Source: Alphaproteobacteria bacterium
GTDB lineage: Bacteria > Pseudomonadota > Alphaproteobacteria > UBA6615
NCBI GenBank assembly: GCA_021774445.1
Contig: JAJFJA010000057.1
Span: forward strand, 82,351-146,350
Length of the DNA: 64,000 nucleotides
Direction of reading: 5' to 3'
Shown here: positions 55,906 through 64,000 of the stretch, piece after piece
How positions within the stretch are numbered: the stretch's first letter is position 1
Layout of the letters: every line of letters begins with the position of its first letter
Program-made: the position numbers and the translations under genes
Notes under the pieces: model-generated
The model's input: the letters and a program-made list of their open reading frames with translations, nothing else
Told to the model about the DNA's origin: nothing
The model's database searches: none

Positions 55906-56658
55906 CTAGAAAGCCGCGATCGCGGCCACCACGATGATGTAGCCGCCTAACAGCAGTAACCCGGCGAAGAAAATCTGTCGGAAGCGCGAGTCGGGCAGGC
56001 TGTGCCGGATCCGTTGACCCACGACCATGCCAATGGCTGCCGGCACCAACGCCGCCGCGGAAGCCAAGCTGTGTTGCATCGTCAGAAAACCGTTGCCCTG
56101 CAGCGCCAGAGCCAGCGCCACCGTCGAGACCGTAAACAGCATTCCCATCGCCTGCACCAGCATGTCTCGCGGCAGTCCGATGGCCTGCAGATACAGGACG
56201 CCGGGCACGACGAAGGAGCCGGTCATGCCGGTCAACACGCCGTTTGCGGTGCCAAATAGCGGGCCCGCCCAGATCTCCCGTTGCGCCGAGATCGACATGC
56301 GAATACCGGCCAGGTTCAGCATGGCATAGACGACCAGCAGCCCGCCAAGAAGTCCCGACAGCAAGCCGATGTCCAGGCGGGTCAGGGCGCTTGCGCCGAG
56401 CCATACGGTTACTGTCGCCATCAACAGAAACGGCCAGATGCGCCGCCCGATTTGTCTGCCGTTGCCCCCGGCGACGGCTTGCCACAGATTCGTGACCAAT
56501 GACGGCACGATCAACAGCGTCATCGCGGTCGGCAAATCCAGCACCGCGACCAGCAAGCCAAGACTGACCGTCGGCAGCCCGAGCCCGATGACGCCTTTCA
56601 CCGTTCCCGCGAGCAGAAACGTCGCGGCGATGGCGGCGATGGTCGCTGGTTCGAACAT
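55906..56658 (-). CDS. TauE/SafE-family membrane permease (sulfite/sulfonate exporter-like)
   Basis: 250 aa, about eight hydrophobic helices. ATFLLAGTVKGVIGLGLPTVSLGLL and the internal repeat GTANGVLTGMTGSFVVPGVLYLQAIGL are the paired family signature. Members move sulfite, sulfoacetate or other organosulfur anions; the substrate is unknown here. Convergent with the TenA gene and divergent from the YchJ gene. Confidence 0.9.
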   Translation of the reverse strand: MFEPATIAAIAATFLLAGTVKGVIGLGLPTVSLGLLVAVLDLPTAMTLLIVPSLVTNLWQAVAGGNGRQIGRRIWPFLLMATVTVWLGASALTRLDIGLLSGLLGGLLVVYAMLNLAGIRMSISAQREIWAGPLFGTANGVLTGMTGSFVVPGVLYLQAIGLPRDMLVQAMGMLFTVSTVALALALQGNGFLTMQHSLASAAALVPAAIGMVVGQRIRHSLPDSRFRQIFFAGLLLLGGYIIVVAAIAAF

Positions 56659-56941
56659 GGCGCGACCTTACTTGCGCTCTCCTGGCATCACAAACGGGCT
56701 GCTTGCGGCGCTTTACAACAAAAGCCGGATACAAGAAGCGGTCAGGCCGCCGGGGCCGGGCCCGGCCGGAATACCGGTTATGTAGTTACCTGCTCATGAT
56801 GGATAACGGCGCGCCGTCCAATTGTGTAGAAATAGAGCAGATCTGTGTCGGGTGTAACGCTCCCGGTCTCGCCGGCCGGCGGTAACCGCCTGGCCCTCTA
56901 ATGAACGCGACAGAAAATAGCCGGTCGAAAGGACTCCACCC

Positions 56942-57424
56942 ATGGCACAATGCCCCTGCGGCGCCGACGCTGACTTCGACGCTTGTTGTGGTCCTATCAT
57001 CGCCGGCGCGCCCGCGCCGACCGCGGAAGCGTTGATGCGGTCGCGCTTCACCGCATTCGTTCGCGGCGATTTGGATCATGTCGAAAACACCCATGCCAAG
57101 GAGGTGCGCGATACCTTCGATCGCGCCGACATCGAAAGCATGGCAAACGCCGTCAAATGGCTCAGCCTGACGGTTTCCGACACCTTGGGTGGTGGCGCCG
57201 ACGATGAGACTGGGGAGGTAGAGTTCGCGGCTCACTTCAAGCAGGGCGGCGAGTTAAAGGTGCATCATGAGAGATCGACCTTCTGCCGCGAAGACGGCCG
57301 CTGGGTCTATGTCGATGGCGGGATTAATCCCAAGGGCGCCCCGCGCCGCGTCGAAAAAGTCGGCCGCAACGAACCCTGTCCCTGCGGCTCCGGCAAAAAG
57401 TTCAAGAAATGTTGCGGCGCATAA
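56942..57424 (+). CDS. YchJ-family SEC-C motif protein
   Basis: 160 aa. One Cys-rich zinc motif at the N-terminus ([15 protein letters not shown]) and one at the C-terminus ([18 protein letters not shown]), flanking the YchJ NTF2-like middle domain ([18 protein letters not shown]). SEC-C motifs bind zinc and often protein partners such as SecB or the ribosome. Function of YchJ itself is unknown. Confidence 0.93.
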   Translation: MAQCPCGADADFDACCGPIIAGAPAPTAEALMRSRFTAFVRGDLDHVENTHAKEVRDTFDRADIESMANAVKWLSLTVSDTLGGGADDETGEVEFAAHFKQGGELKVHHERSTFCREDGRWVYVDGGINPKGAPRRVEKVGRNEPCPCGSGKKFKKCCGA

Positions 57425-57563
57425 GGCGGTACGGCGCGGCCACGCAGCCTGGTTTCGCCGTTCGGCCTGTGGCGGCCGCGCCTTGGCGCCGCTGTCCACC
57501 TTGACCCAACGACCAGCATGATGTTACCGACTAACCGCTGTAAGCCGTCGAGGGGCATCCGCC

Positions 57564-58625
57564 ATGCGTTGGCGTAAGGCAATTGTCTGGTTTCCCGCGC
57601 TGCTTCTTTTCGGAGCGGTGGCGGCAGTCGGCGCCAAGGCGGTGGTTCTCGAGTTGGCGGGTCGTAAGGCCGAGCGTGTCCTCGCGGTTCACGCCGGCGC
57701 CACCCAAACCGAAACCGTCACGAACCTCGCGCGATGGGCCGCCAACGCATACGCCGACCGCGACGATGAAGCGTGGTATTTTCGCTACTTCTACTTGTTC
57801 TACAACCGGCGGCTGCCGCCGCTCTTCCGCTTTCCGCGCGGGTCGCTTGAGCTCTTGGCGTTTTCGCGCAACTGCAACTCCGTCGCCAGCTTGCTCGAGT
57901 TTGTGTTCGCTCAGGACGGCTTGCCGGCGCGCCAGCACGATATCGTCCCGCCCGATGCGAACGGACATGCCGCGCTGTCCGTTCTTGTCGCCGGCAAGTG
58001 GCGTTACATCGACCCCTATCTCGGCATCATATTCGTCGACGCCGGCGAGATCTTGGCCCTCGACGAGCTCCAGCAACAAGTGCGTGCCGGCGTGTCGGCA
58101 CGCGAGTTGGCGGTGCCGTTGCGCGCGACGCGCACCCGCGTCGATTATTACGATCGCATCGATGGGGCTTTCCACGCCCTGATCGGCGACCCGATGATGA
58201 TAGAAATCGAAATGGATCTCTCCGACGGCCCGATCCAGGTCGGCAAGGATGATGGCAAGTACTGGGATAACGACGGCGCGCCCTTCGGTATGACCTCGCA
58301 TGTCCACTACCTCGGGCCACGTTATAGCCGTGCCTGGCAGCGGCGGTTCACCGCCCAAGACGCGCCCGATGGTTTCTCGATTTCCTTTCACTTGACCGAG
58401 CCGCCGCAGCCGTCCCGCCTGCCGCGCAGCAATCTGCCGGCCCAGATCGATGGTAATGTCGTTACTTACGTCGTCCGGGACCGTGAGTCTGGCTTGCTGC
58501 TTGACGGCAGCGACGTTCCCTTCGACGTCCGCCGCTGGAAAAACTGGTACGATGTCGACTATCTGACCGTGCAGGCGCTGTTGCCTAGCCAGGCTTCTTA
58601 TGCCGGTGATAGGTCAGCGCCATAG
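57564..58625 (+). CDS. Membrane-anchored transglutaminase-like protein
   Basis: 353 aa. One N-terminal membrane segment (IVWFPALLLFGAVAAVGAKA) probably anchors it with the rest in the periplasm. A Cys-His-Asp triad fits the transglutaminase-like superfamily: Cys104 in SRNCNSVAS, His135 in NGHAALSVL and Asp150 in KWRYIDPYLG. No known enzyme was recognised; peptidase or polysaccharide-linked roles are possible. Its 3' end overlaps the convergent DUF1801 gene by 41 bp. Confidence 0.75.
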   Translation: MRWRKAIVWFPALLLFGAVAAVGAKAVVLELAGRKAERVLAVHAGATQTETVTNLARWAANAYADRDDEAWYFRYFYLFYNRRLPPLFRFPRGSLELLAFSRNCNSVASLLEFVFAQDGLPARQHDIVPPDANGHAALSVLVAGKWRYIDPYLGIIFVDAGEILALDELQQQVRAGVSARELAVPLRATRTRVDYYDRIDGAFHALIGDPMMIEIEMDLSDGPIQVGKDDGKYWDNDGAPFGMTSHVHYLGPRYSRAWQRRFTAQDAPDGFSISFHLTEPPQPSRLPRSNLPAQIDGNVVTYVVRDRESGLLLDGSDVPFDVRRWKNWYDVDYLTVQALLPSQASYAGDRSAP

Positions 58626-58998
58626 CGATGCAGTGACGCACAATCTCGCTCGGTGGATCCTCGTCGATGTCGAAGCTGACGCACCGCGTGCCGTCGCAGC
58701 GTAAGGTCGGATAGCGCTCGCGGTATGTCGACAGCAGCGATGTCTGGCAATGCACGAACATCCCATATTGTGACGGGTTGGATTTGATCCGATCGATGCG
58801 GATCGTCGTGCCGCTGCGGCTTTGCCGGGTCAAATAACTTGGCTGGCCCCATTTCAACGTCTCTTCCACAGGGCCGACGCCATCGGTCGCCGCCGCCGTA
58901 TCGAAAATAAGCTGCCGCAGGACCATGAGTTTCCGCCGCAGCAAGTCCGGATAGGCCTCGAAAACCGCCGCAACGCCCGGGTGTTGAAACGGCTCCAT
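58585..58998 (-). CDS. DUF1801 domain protein
   Basis: 137 aa from ATG 58998. RRKLMVLRQLIFDTAAA, EETLKWGQPSYLT, SNPSQYGMFVHCQ and the C-terminal VRHCIAMALTYHRHK match the small YdhG-like DUF1801 fold, which has no assigned reaction. Its ATG shares one base with the nucleotidyltransferase stop (TGATG), so translation is coupled. Confidence 0.82.
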   Translation of the reverse strand: MEPFQHPGVAAVFEAYPDLLRRKLMVLRQLIFDTAAATDGVGPVEETLKWGQPSYLTRQSRSGTTIRIDRIKSNPSQYGMFVHCQTSLLSTYRERYPTLRCDGTRCVSFDIDEDPPSEIVRHCIAMALTYHRHKKPG

Positions 58999-59600
58999 CA
59001 CGTCGCACTGACACGAATTTTCTGAGATTGCGCCGCTAAATCCAGACCTTCGACCCGTACCTGCGGCCACGTCGCCGGCCAGTTCTTGGCCCGCATCCGG
59101 GCCAGATATGGCGCGAATTTTACCCGTCCTGCGGCGGTCGGCCTGCCGGGCATTTCGACTAGGTCGGTCAGGCCAAAGGGCGCAATGATCGATATCGCGT
59201 CGGCACCGTCGAGCCCGACGGCGACGCAGGTCGGCGTTTCCAACCAGAAGGACATCGCGTCTTCCGTCGAGTGATAGGCCCGATCCGCGTTCCGCAGATG
59301 CATCCTGGCTTGGTTTCGCACCGACCACGGCCGGCCGGGGAGTGTGGCCCCCAGCGTCGCCTCGAGATTTTTCTCGCGTGCCCGACTGGCTTCGCTCGGA
59401 TCGAAATACAGCACATCGATATCGGCCAGCGGCGTCGGCTCGCTGAATCCGTGCAGCCGGTCCCATACCGCATTGCGTACAAATCCCGCCCCGATCGCCC
59501 AATCGGGAAGATTGAGGTTTCGAACCGCCCGCAGGGTCTGCAGGTGCCAAGGGCTGCAAAGCATCGTGTCCGCGACTAATCGGCGACCATCTTTCTCCAT
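58998..59600 (-). CDS. Nucleotidyltransferase-family protein (DUF925-like)
   Basis: 200 aa from ATG 59600; the longer frame to 59768 adds an unrelated hydrophobic stretch. WAIGAGFVRNAVWDRLHGF followed by ADIDVLYFDPSE contains the G-x-x-R and D-x-D elements of pol-beta-type nucleotidyltransferases. DAISIIAPFGLTDLVEM is the conserved C-terminal part. Cellular role unknown. A decayed second copy of the C-terminal segment lies 0.9 kb away at 60425-60543. Confidence 0.83.
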   Translation of the reverse strand: MEKDGRRLVADTMLCSPWHLQTLRAVRNLNLPDWAIGAGFVRNAVWDRLHGFSEPTPLADIDVLYFDPSEASRAREKNLEATLGATLPGRPWSVRNQARMHLRNADRAYHSTEDAMSFWLETPTCVAVGLDGADAISIIAPFGLTDLVEMPGRPTAAGRVKFAPYLARMRAKNWPATWPQVRVEGLDLAAQSQKIRVSAT

Positions 59601-59749
59601 CCCTCGAAAATATGTCTGCGCGCTCGCCAAGGGAAGGGTCGGGGCACCACCAACGATGCCCTGATAGACTAACCCTGCCAGCAGTGAGCTGCCGGTGGCG
59701 ACGATTAGGTACCAGAGAAAACCCGCGCTGCCCCCGATGTTGCCGGCGC

Positions 59750-60325
59750 TTACTGTCCGCGATGGCAATCGCTACAGGCCTTGTCCGCGGGCACAGCGGG
59801 ATGTTTTTGCGGCAGCGCGCCGTCGGCGCTTGCGGGGATTTCCTCCGTCGGTCCGGCCGAGGGCACGCGGACGGCGCCGCCTGCCGGTACCTCGCCGGTC
59901 CAAAATGTCTGACGGAAATGCGCGTTCAAATCGTGCAGGTTGCTCGCCGGCGGCAGCGCCAGGACGGCACTTGCGATGAGCCAAAGCGTGACCAGTAGCG
60001 CCGCGACCGCCTCCCATTTCAAGGTGAGATGGTGGCTCGCCCGATCCAGCAAATAGTGCAGCAGCCCCTTCCAGTTATAGGCCACGTGCACGAGCCCCGC
60101 GGCAACGAAAATCACGGCAAAGCTGAGATGCAGTGATTGCCAACCGGCGCGGTCGAGCCCAAACAGAGTCCAGCCGACCTGTCTGGAAACCCGTCCTGAC
60201 GGCGCCAGGAAATTCACCAGACCGCTGGTCAGCATGACCAAGAAACTGAGTGCCACCAAATAGGTTATGAAGGCGCGCAAGCTATGGCGCCGGCGCGAGG
60301 AGCGTTTCGCATGATGTTTTGTCAT
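59750..60325 (-). CDS. DUF4405-type membrane cytochrome-like protein with C-terminal CxxCH
   Basis: 191 aa from ATG 60325 (an ATG at 60376 is also in frame). Three or four helices, including FITYLVALSFLVMLTSGLVNF, LHLSFAVIFVAAGLVHVAYNW and ALLVTLWLIASAVLA; the histidines in them suit b-type haem. The last residues are KACSDCHRGQ, a c-type haem-binding CxxCH motif. A membrane redox protein is likely, partner unknown. Confidence 0.78.
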   Translation of the reverse strand: MTKHHAKRSSRRRHSLRAFITYLVALSFLVMLTSGLVNFLAPSGRVSRQVGWTLFGLDRAGWQSLHLSFAVIFVAAGLVHVAYNWKGLLHYLLDRASHHLTLKWEAVAALLVTLWLIASAVLALPPASNLHDLNAHFRQTFWTGEVPAGGAVRVPSAGPTEEIPASADGALPQKHPAVPADKACSDCHRGQ

Positions 60326-60424
60326 GGCCGGACCCGTTGGTGAGTGCCTCTGGCAGAGCCACATTGTCACATTCACTTGAGGACATCGAAACGGCCGCGG
60401 TGGTCGGGGCGCCGAACCATGCCG

Positions 60425-60543
60425 TCATCCGGCCCCGATTTCGCCCAGGTCGGTCAATCCGCAGGGCGCAATGACCGATGCCGCGTCGGCATCGGCGATC
60501 CGGATCGCGACGCAGGTCGATGTCCCGGCAGGCCTTGGCAATC
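60425..60543 (-). pseudogene. Decayed fragment of a DUF925-like nucleotidyltransferase
   Basis: The minus strand reads GTSTCVAIRIADADAASVIAPCGLTDLGEI and then a stop. The intact gene at 58998-59600 reads TPTCVAVGLDGADAISIIAPFGLTDLVEM over the same stretch. Similarity is clear at protein level but many bases differ, so this is an old duplicate or remnant of a diverged paralogue. No start or N-terminal domain is present. Confidence 0.75.
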
Positions 60544-60586
60544 AGGCTGTCGGCACCGCTGGCTGAGGCGTCGGCGGCGACCGCCG

Positions 60587-61372
60587 CTAGACCTTGGCCA
60601 ATTCCTCCGCCAGATCGGCGATATCGGCGCCGCCCGCCATCAGCCGCCTGATATCCCGGCTCTCCAGTTCATCCTTGGCGCCGGTCCCGATGACTTCGCC
60701 GAGGCTGAGGAAGGTATAGCGGTCGGCGACCAGTTGGGAATGGATCTCGTTATGGGTGATCAGGATGATCGCGATGTTGCCTAGTCCTCGGACCCGCCGG
60801 ATGGTTTTCAGCACCTCCATCTGCTGCTTTTGACCCAAGGCGGACGTCGGTTCATCGAGGATCAGCACTCTGGCGCCAAAATAGATCGCCCGTGCGATGG
60901 CGAGCGTCTGCCGCTGGCCGCCCGACATCGTGCCCACCGACTGCGTCGGATCGGAGATATCGATCCCGATCTTTTGCATCTCGTCATGGGTGATGCGGTC
61001 CATCTCCTTGATCTTCATCACCCCGAACGGCCCTGAACCGATCGTGATCTCGCGGCCCAAGAAGAAATTGCGTGTTACCGACGATAGCTGACTGAGCGCG
61101 AGGTCCTGGTAAACGGTCCCGATCCCGGCCGCCGACGCATCGCGGGGCGACCGAAAGTTGGTCGGCACGCCATCGACGAAAATTGTGCCGTCGGTTGGCT
61201 GCAAGACGCCCGACAAGATTTTGATGAGCGTCGACTTCCCCGCACCGTTATCTCCCAGCAGGGCATGGACCTCACCCGCTTGGATCGCCAAATTTACCCC
61301 GTTCAGTGCCGTAAAGGGGCCGAACTTCTTGCACAGATTTTCGACCCGGATGACAGGTTCTTTATCGGTCAT
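60587..61372 (-). CDS. CUT2-type sugar ABC transporter ATPase, single-domain
   Basis: 261 aa from ATG 61372. Walker A GDNGAGKST, Q-loop VYQDLALSQL, signature MSGGQRQTLAIARA, Walker B VLILDEPTSALG and switch His THNEIH. Single nucleotide-binding domain as in FrcA. Its start overlaps the permease stop by 4 bp. The gene order SBP-permease-ATPase is that of the rhizobial fructose importer FrcBCA, but the sugar is unproven. Confidence 0.92.
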   Translation of the reverse strand: MTDKEPVIRVENLCKKFGPFTALNGVNLAIQAGEVHALLGDNGAGKSTLIKILSGVLQPTDGTIFVDGVPTNFRSPRDASAAGIGTVYQDLALSQLSSVTRNFFLGREITIGSGPFGVMKIKEMDRITHDEMQKIGIDISDPTQSVGTMSGGQRQTLAIARAIYFGARVLILDEPTSALGQKQQMEVLKTIRRVRGLGNIAIILITHNEIHSQLVADRYTFLSLGEVIGTGAKDELESRDIRRLMAGGADIADLAEELAKV

Positions 61373-62514
61373 ATGCCACCCGTGATCCGTTTGCGAATAT
61401 TCTCGTTGGTAAAGGCCGCGACCAGCAGGACCGAGCCCAGGAACACTCGGTAGTACGACCCGTCGATCCAGGAGATATAGAACACCGAATTCTGCACCAG
61501 GCCGAAAATGACGGCGCCGAATATCACGCCCACCACGGTGCCGAACCCGCCGGTCAGGATCGCCCCGCCGACCACGGCCGCCGCGATAGCCTCCAGCTCT
61601 TTCAAGTTGCCCTTGGCAGCATCGGCGGTATTGGTGTCGAAGACTTGGCTGGCCGCGAAAATTGTCGCGCAGAATGCGGTGAACATGAACAGGCCGATTT
61701 TCACCTGGTTCACCGGCACGCCGTTCGCTCTTGCGGCTTCCTTGTTGTCGCCGGTTGCGTAGATCCAGTTTCCCAGTTTGGTCCGCGAAAGCACGAAGTA
61801 GGCCGCCAGCGCGATGATGATCCACCACCCGACCTTGGCGTCCAGGCCGGGGACCCATTGGTCCCCGCTGCGGTTCACGTTCCAGCCGAAGGAGAACAGC
61901 AGATCGAACACCCATTTGAACGCGTCGCCGCCGAATAGATAGGCGAACCAGTCGGTTTGCTTGAAGTCCGGCAGCCCGGAGATTTGCGTCGACCCTTGGT
62001 TGAACGTGCGGAAGCCCACCTCCGTCGATCCACGCAGCACGAAGAGGAATCCGAGCGTCACGATAAAGGAGGATAGGCCGGACCGAACGACGATCGTGCC
62101 GATAAGCCACCCAATGGTCAGGGTCAGTGCCAGCGTAATGAAGAAGGCCGCCATCGGCGTCGCCTCTCCCAAGCCGAACGGCAGGCCCCATTTTAGCATC
62201 AGGGCCATGCACATTCCGGAGAAGCCGATCATCGATCCGATCGACAGATCGAACTCGCCCGCGATCATCAGCAGGCAGGCGCCGATGGAGATAATCCCCA
62301 ATTGTGAGATGATGCCGTGATTGTTCTTAATGCCCAACGGGTTGTACACGACGTTGCCGGCGACGATGGCGAGGAAGATCAAGATGAAGGCCATTCCCGC
62401 AAAAGCGCCGATTTCCGGGCGATGCAGTAGCGCCCTGATCCGGCCGTGTTTTACCAGCCGATCCGACTCCGTGCGCTGTGCCGCGCTCGTCGCAACACCG
62501 GATGCTTCGGACAT
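61369..62514 (-). CDS. CUT2-type sugar ABC transporter permease
   Basis: 381 aa, longer than usual for RbsC-like permeases (about 320-340). LLMIAGEFDLSIGSMIGFSGM, ATGDNKEAARANGVPVNQVKIG and GGAILTGGFGTVVGVIFGAVI are the family motifs. The extra length is a central insertion (about residues 175-225, rich in Trp/Phe) between helices, as seen in the FrcC/XylH branch. Confidence 0.92.
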   Translation of the reverse strand: MSEASGVATSAAQRTESDRLVKHGRIRALLHRPEIGAFAGMAFILIFLAIVAGNVVYNPLGIKNNHGIISQLGIISIGACLLMIAGEFDLSIGSMIGFSGMCMALMLKWGLPFGLGEATPMAAFFITLALTLTIGWLIGTIVVRSGLSSFIVTLGFLFVLRGSTEVGFRTFNQGSTQISGLPDFKQTDWFAYLFGGDAFKWVFDLLFSFGWNVNRSGDQWVPGLDAKVGWWIIIALAAYFVLSRTKLGNWIYATGDNKEAARANGVPVNQVKIGLFMFTAFCATIFAASQVFDTNTADAAKGNLKELEAIAAAVVGGAILTGGFGTVVGVIFGAVIFGLVQNSVFYISWIDGSYYRVFLGSVLLVAAFTNENIRKRITGGI

Positions 62515-62550
62515 ACCTAGAACCTCCCAAGTCTAGCTGCACGAATCAGC

Positions 62551-62576
62551 GCAGGGCGACGTGACCGCCGCCCCGC
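62551..62576 (-). terminator. Stem-loop between SBP and permease genes
   Basis: Arms GCAGGGCG (62551-62558) and CGCCCCGC (62569-62576) form an 8-bp stem with one G-T pair around a 10-base loop. It lies in the 86-bp gap about 25 bases past the SBP stop on the minus strand. No T tract. Confidence 0.5.
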
Positions 62577-62600
62577 AACTGGCTTACGAACCTAACAATC

Positions 62601-63542
62601 CTAGCGATTGACACCAGCTTGTTCACTGACACCGCTCGCGTTCGAGGCATCGACAAATCCCGGACCGGACGGGATATTGGCGCCCGGCAGCATGCCGGCG
62701 TTGGTGTTGTACAGATGCAGCGCGATGATCGGCATATAGCCCTGTAGGCGCTGCTGCTGATCGATCGTGTACTGCACTTTTCCGGCGGTGATCAGGTTAA
62801 TCACACCGGGTGTCATGTCGAAACATGACAGATGGACCTTGGCACCGACTTCGTCGACGGCATCGGCGGCGGCCTCGCAGACATGCGGGCCGACGGCCAA
62901 CAGGGCGTCGATCGAGTCATCGGCTTGCAATGCCGCCGCTGTTCTCGTTTTGATCTGCACGACGTCGTTGGATACGTCGATCATGTTCAAGTCTTGGCCG
63001 AAGGCCTCGAAATAACCGGTGCACCGATCGACCAGAGCCGTGTTGAAGGCTTCCTGGTTGAGACACAGCGCATTAGTGACCCCTTCCGCCTTGGCCCGTT
63101 CGCCCGCTTTTTGACCGGCGAGACGTTCTGGCTGACCAACATGCATCAAAGCACCCAGCGATGCCGATGCCTCAAGGCCGGAATTGATCGTGATGACCGG
63201 CACGCCGGAATCGACGGCGGCCCTGATCGCTTGTCCGAGCGCGTCCGCATCGGGCAGTGAGATGACCAGACCGTCCGGCTGTGTCGCCGTCGCGGCTTCG
63301 ATGAGAGACGCCATGTCGGCCATGTCACCCGACGGGGCGAAGAGGTATTCGAATTCCGCACCCACGGCTTCGGCGGCGTCTCGCCCGCCTTTTTCCACCA
63401 CCGGCCAGAATGGGTCTGTCCCTTGGGTATGGGTAATCATGACATAGCGCTCTTGCGCGACGGCCGTACCGGCGACAGCGGCAGCGCCGGCCAACGCGAG
63501 CAACAGCGTTCCCGCCGTCCGGTATATGTCAGCGTTTAGCAT
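62601..63542 (-). CDS. CUT2-type sugar ABC transporter substrate-binding protein
   Basis: 313 aa RbsB-type binder. Signal peptide GTLLLALAGAAAVAGTAVAQ. Mature motifs: HTQGTDPFWPVVEKGGRDAAEAVG, LVISLPDADALGQAIRAAVDSGVPVITINSG and LLAVGPHVCEAAADAV. First gene of the third CUT2 operon. The binding-cleft residues do not identify the sugar. Confidence 0.93.
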   Translation of the reverse strand: MLNADIYRTAGTLLLALAGAAAVAGTAVAQERYVMITHTQGTDPFWPVVEKGGRDAAEAVGAEFEYLFAPSGDMADMASLIEAATATQPDGLVISLPDADALGQAIRAAVDSGVPVITINSGLEASASLGALMHVGQPERLAGQKAGERAKAEGVTNALCLNQEAFNTALVDRCTGYFEAFGQDLNMIDVSNDVVQIKTRTAAALQADDSIDALLAVGPHVCEAAADAVDEVGAKVHLSCFDMTPGVINLITAGKVQYTIDQQQRLQGYMPIIALHLYNTNAGMLPGANIPSGPGFVDASNASGVSEQAGVNR

Positions 63543-63935
63543 TCTTTCTTCTCCCTATTGACGATGAATTCTTACGTCCGTTGGTAGTCCGAAACCTAGA
63601 GGACCAGATCACGGCCAATCATAAAACCGAATATGTCGCCGACTGATTTCGGACCGACCATTGCGAACGCATGATTTTGTGAACAGCCATTCTATTATTA
63701 TAACCCGGCTTGGAACGTTTATGCTAGCGCGAGGACAGCGGCACACGAGCCGACTCTCGATATGGCCCGGAAAAACTGCGGTAGCTCCTTGTGAATCCGC
63801 GAGGACCCTTGGAAATCCTGCGGCGCGGACTGGTTCCACCTGCCTCGACGTCGATTAGGCATTTCGCCGCGGCGGCAACTCGGCTACTTGTACGGGCCGC
63901 CGGCGAACGCCGGCAACCAAAGGTGCTCTCCGACG
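63543..63935. other. Divergent intergenic region at the right end
   Basis: 393 bases with no supported gene, AT-richer in its left half. It should hold the promoter of the minus-strand sugar transporter operon and that of the rightward MFS gene. One sigma-70-like match was found on the plus strand (63677-63704). Short frames here show no protein similarity I recognise. Confidence 0.5.
63677..63704 (+). promoter_or_regulatory. Candidate sigma-70 promoter
   Basis: TTGTGA (63677-63682), 16 bases, TATAAC (63699-63704), pointing towards the MFS gene about 230 bases away. The long distance makes an unrecognised leader or another promoter possible. Confidence 0.3.
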
Positions 63936-64000
63936 GTGAATGCAGGGCAGGACCAGCCGCAATTGCGCCTGGGCGAATTCGTCGCCCTGATGGCCCTGCT
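63936..64000 (+). CDS. Probable Bcr/CflA-type MFS efflux transporter (N-terminus only)
   Basis: Only the first 21 codons are inside the window, from a GTG at 63936. They read VNAGQDQPQLRLGEF then VALMALL, and LGEFVALMALL is the usual start of the first helix in alphaproteobacterial Bcr/CflA multidrug transporters. The identification rests on this short stretch. Confidence 0.5.
   Translation, partial: MNAGQDQPQLRLGEFVALMAL

Noticed and set aside
1..64000. CRISPR arrays, insertion sequences or prophage genes.
   Set aside because: No regularly spaced repeats, transposase motifs or phage structural genes were seen on either strand.

Overview
The window is high-GC chromosomal DNA from an alphaproteobacterium. 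A Rhodospirillales-like organism is the best guess, inferred from the gene set and its order: lptC-lptA-lptB-rpoN, a short HRDC-less RNase D, an NDUFA9-type epimerase beside uppP, gltD-gltB, and thrS-infC-rpmI-rplT-pheS-pheT followed by lepA. Genes are dense with many 1-20 bp overlaps. There is one tRNA gene. No rRNA, CRISPR array or insertion sequence was seen.

1-30 kb is mainly housekeeping. On the minus strand lie rpoN (cut by the left edge), the Lpt lipopolysaccharide export genes, kdsD and rnd. Then come an NDUFA9-like epimerase, uppP, the glutamate synthase genes gltD-gltB behind a candidate promoter, a glutathione transferase, a TPR protein and a second epimerase. A lower-GC insert at about 16.3-18.0 kb carries an XRE-ImmA protein and a DUF4411 PIN-like protein, which together look like a toxin-antitoxin module. 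An alpha/beta hydrolase, two glycosyltransferases (GT4, GT9) and the thrS-to-lepA translation block follow.

30-64 kb is accessory metabolism with five ABC importers. (a) A CUT2 sugar importer and a Gfo/Idh dehydrogenase (30.9-35.1 kb). (b) A remnant of a GMC oxidoreductase with a readable internal deletion (35.3-35.8 kb). (c) A CUT1 importer with two different ATPases and a TIM-barrel isomerase (35.9-42.2 kb). (d) A NitT/TauT-type importer with two permeases, a GntR/FCD regulator and a divergent FAH-family hydrolase (42.4-47.4 kb). (e) A LacI-controlled CUT2 importer with a phosphotriesterase-like hydrolase, a GATase1-like protein, a PfkB kinase, a BtpA protein and a TenA_E-type protein (47.5-55.8 kb). 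(f) TauE/SafE, YchJ, a transglutaminase-like protein, DUF1801, a nucleotidyltransferase, a DUF4405 cytochrome-like protein, and a third CUT2 importer (55.9-63.5 kb). A probable Bcr/CflA-type MFS gene begins at the right edge.

The strongest candidates for something new are the catabolic cassette at 47.5-55.8 kb, whose substrate I cannot name, and strong stem-loops just after the stop codons of four of the five solute-binding-protein genes. The asymmetric ATPase pair of the CUT1 importer, the deletion-fused GMC remnant and the XRE-ImmA/DUF4411 module also merit attention. Protein assignments come from reading translations and motifs; no database search was possible.
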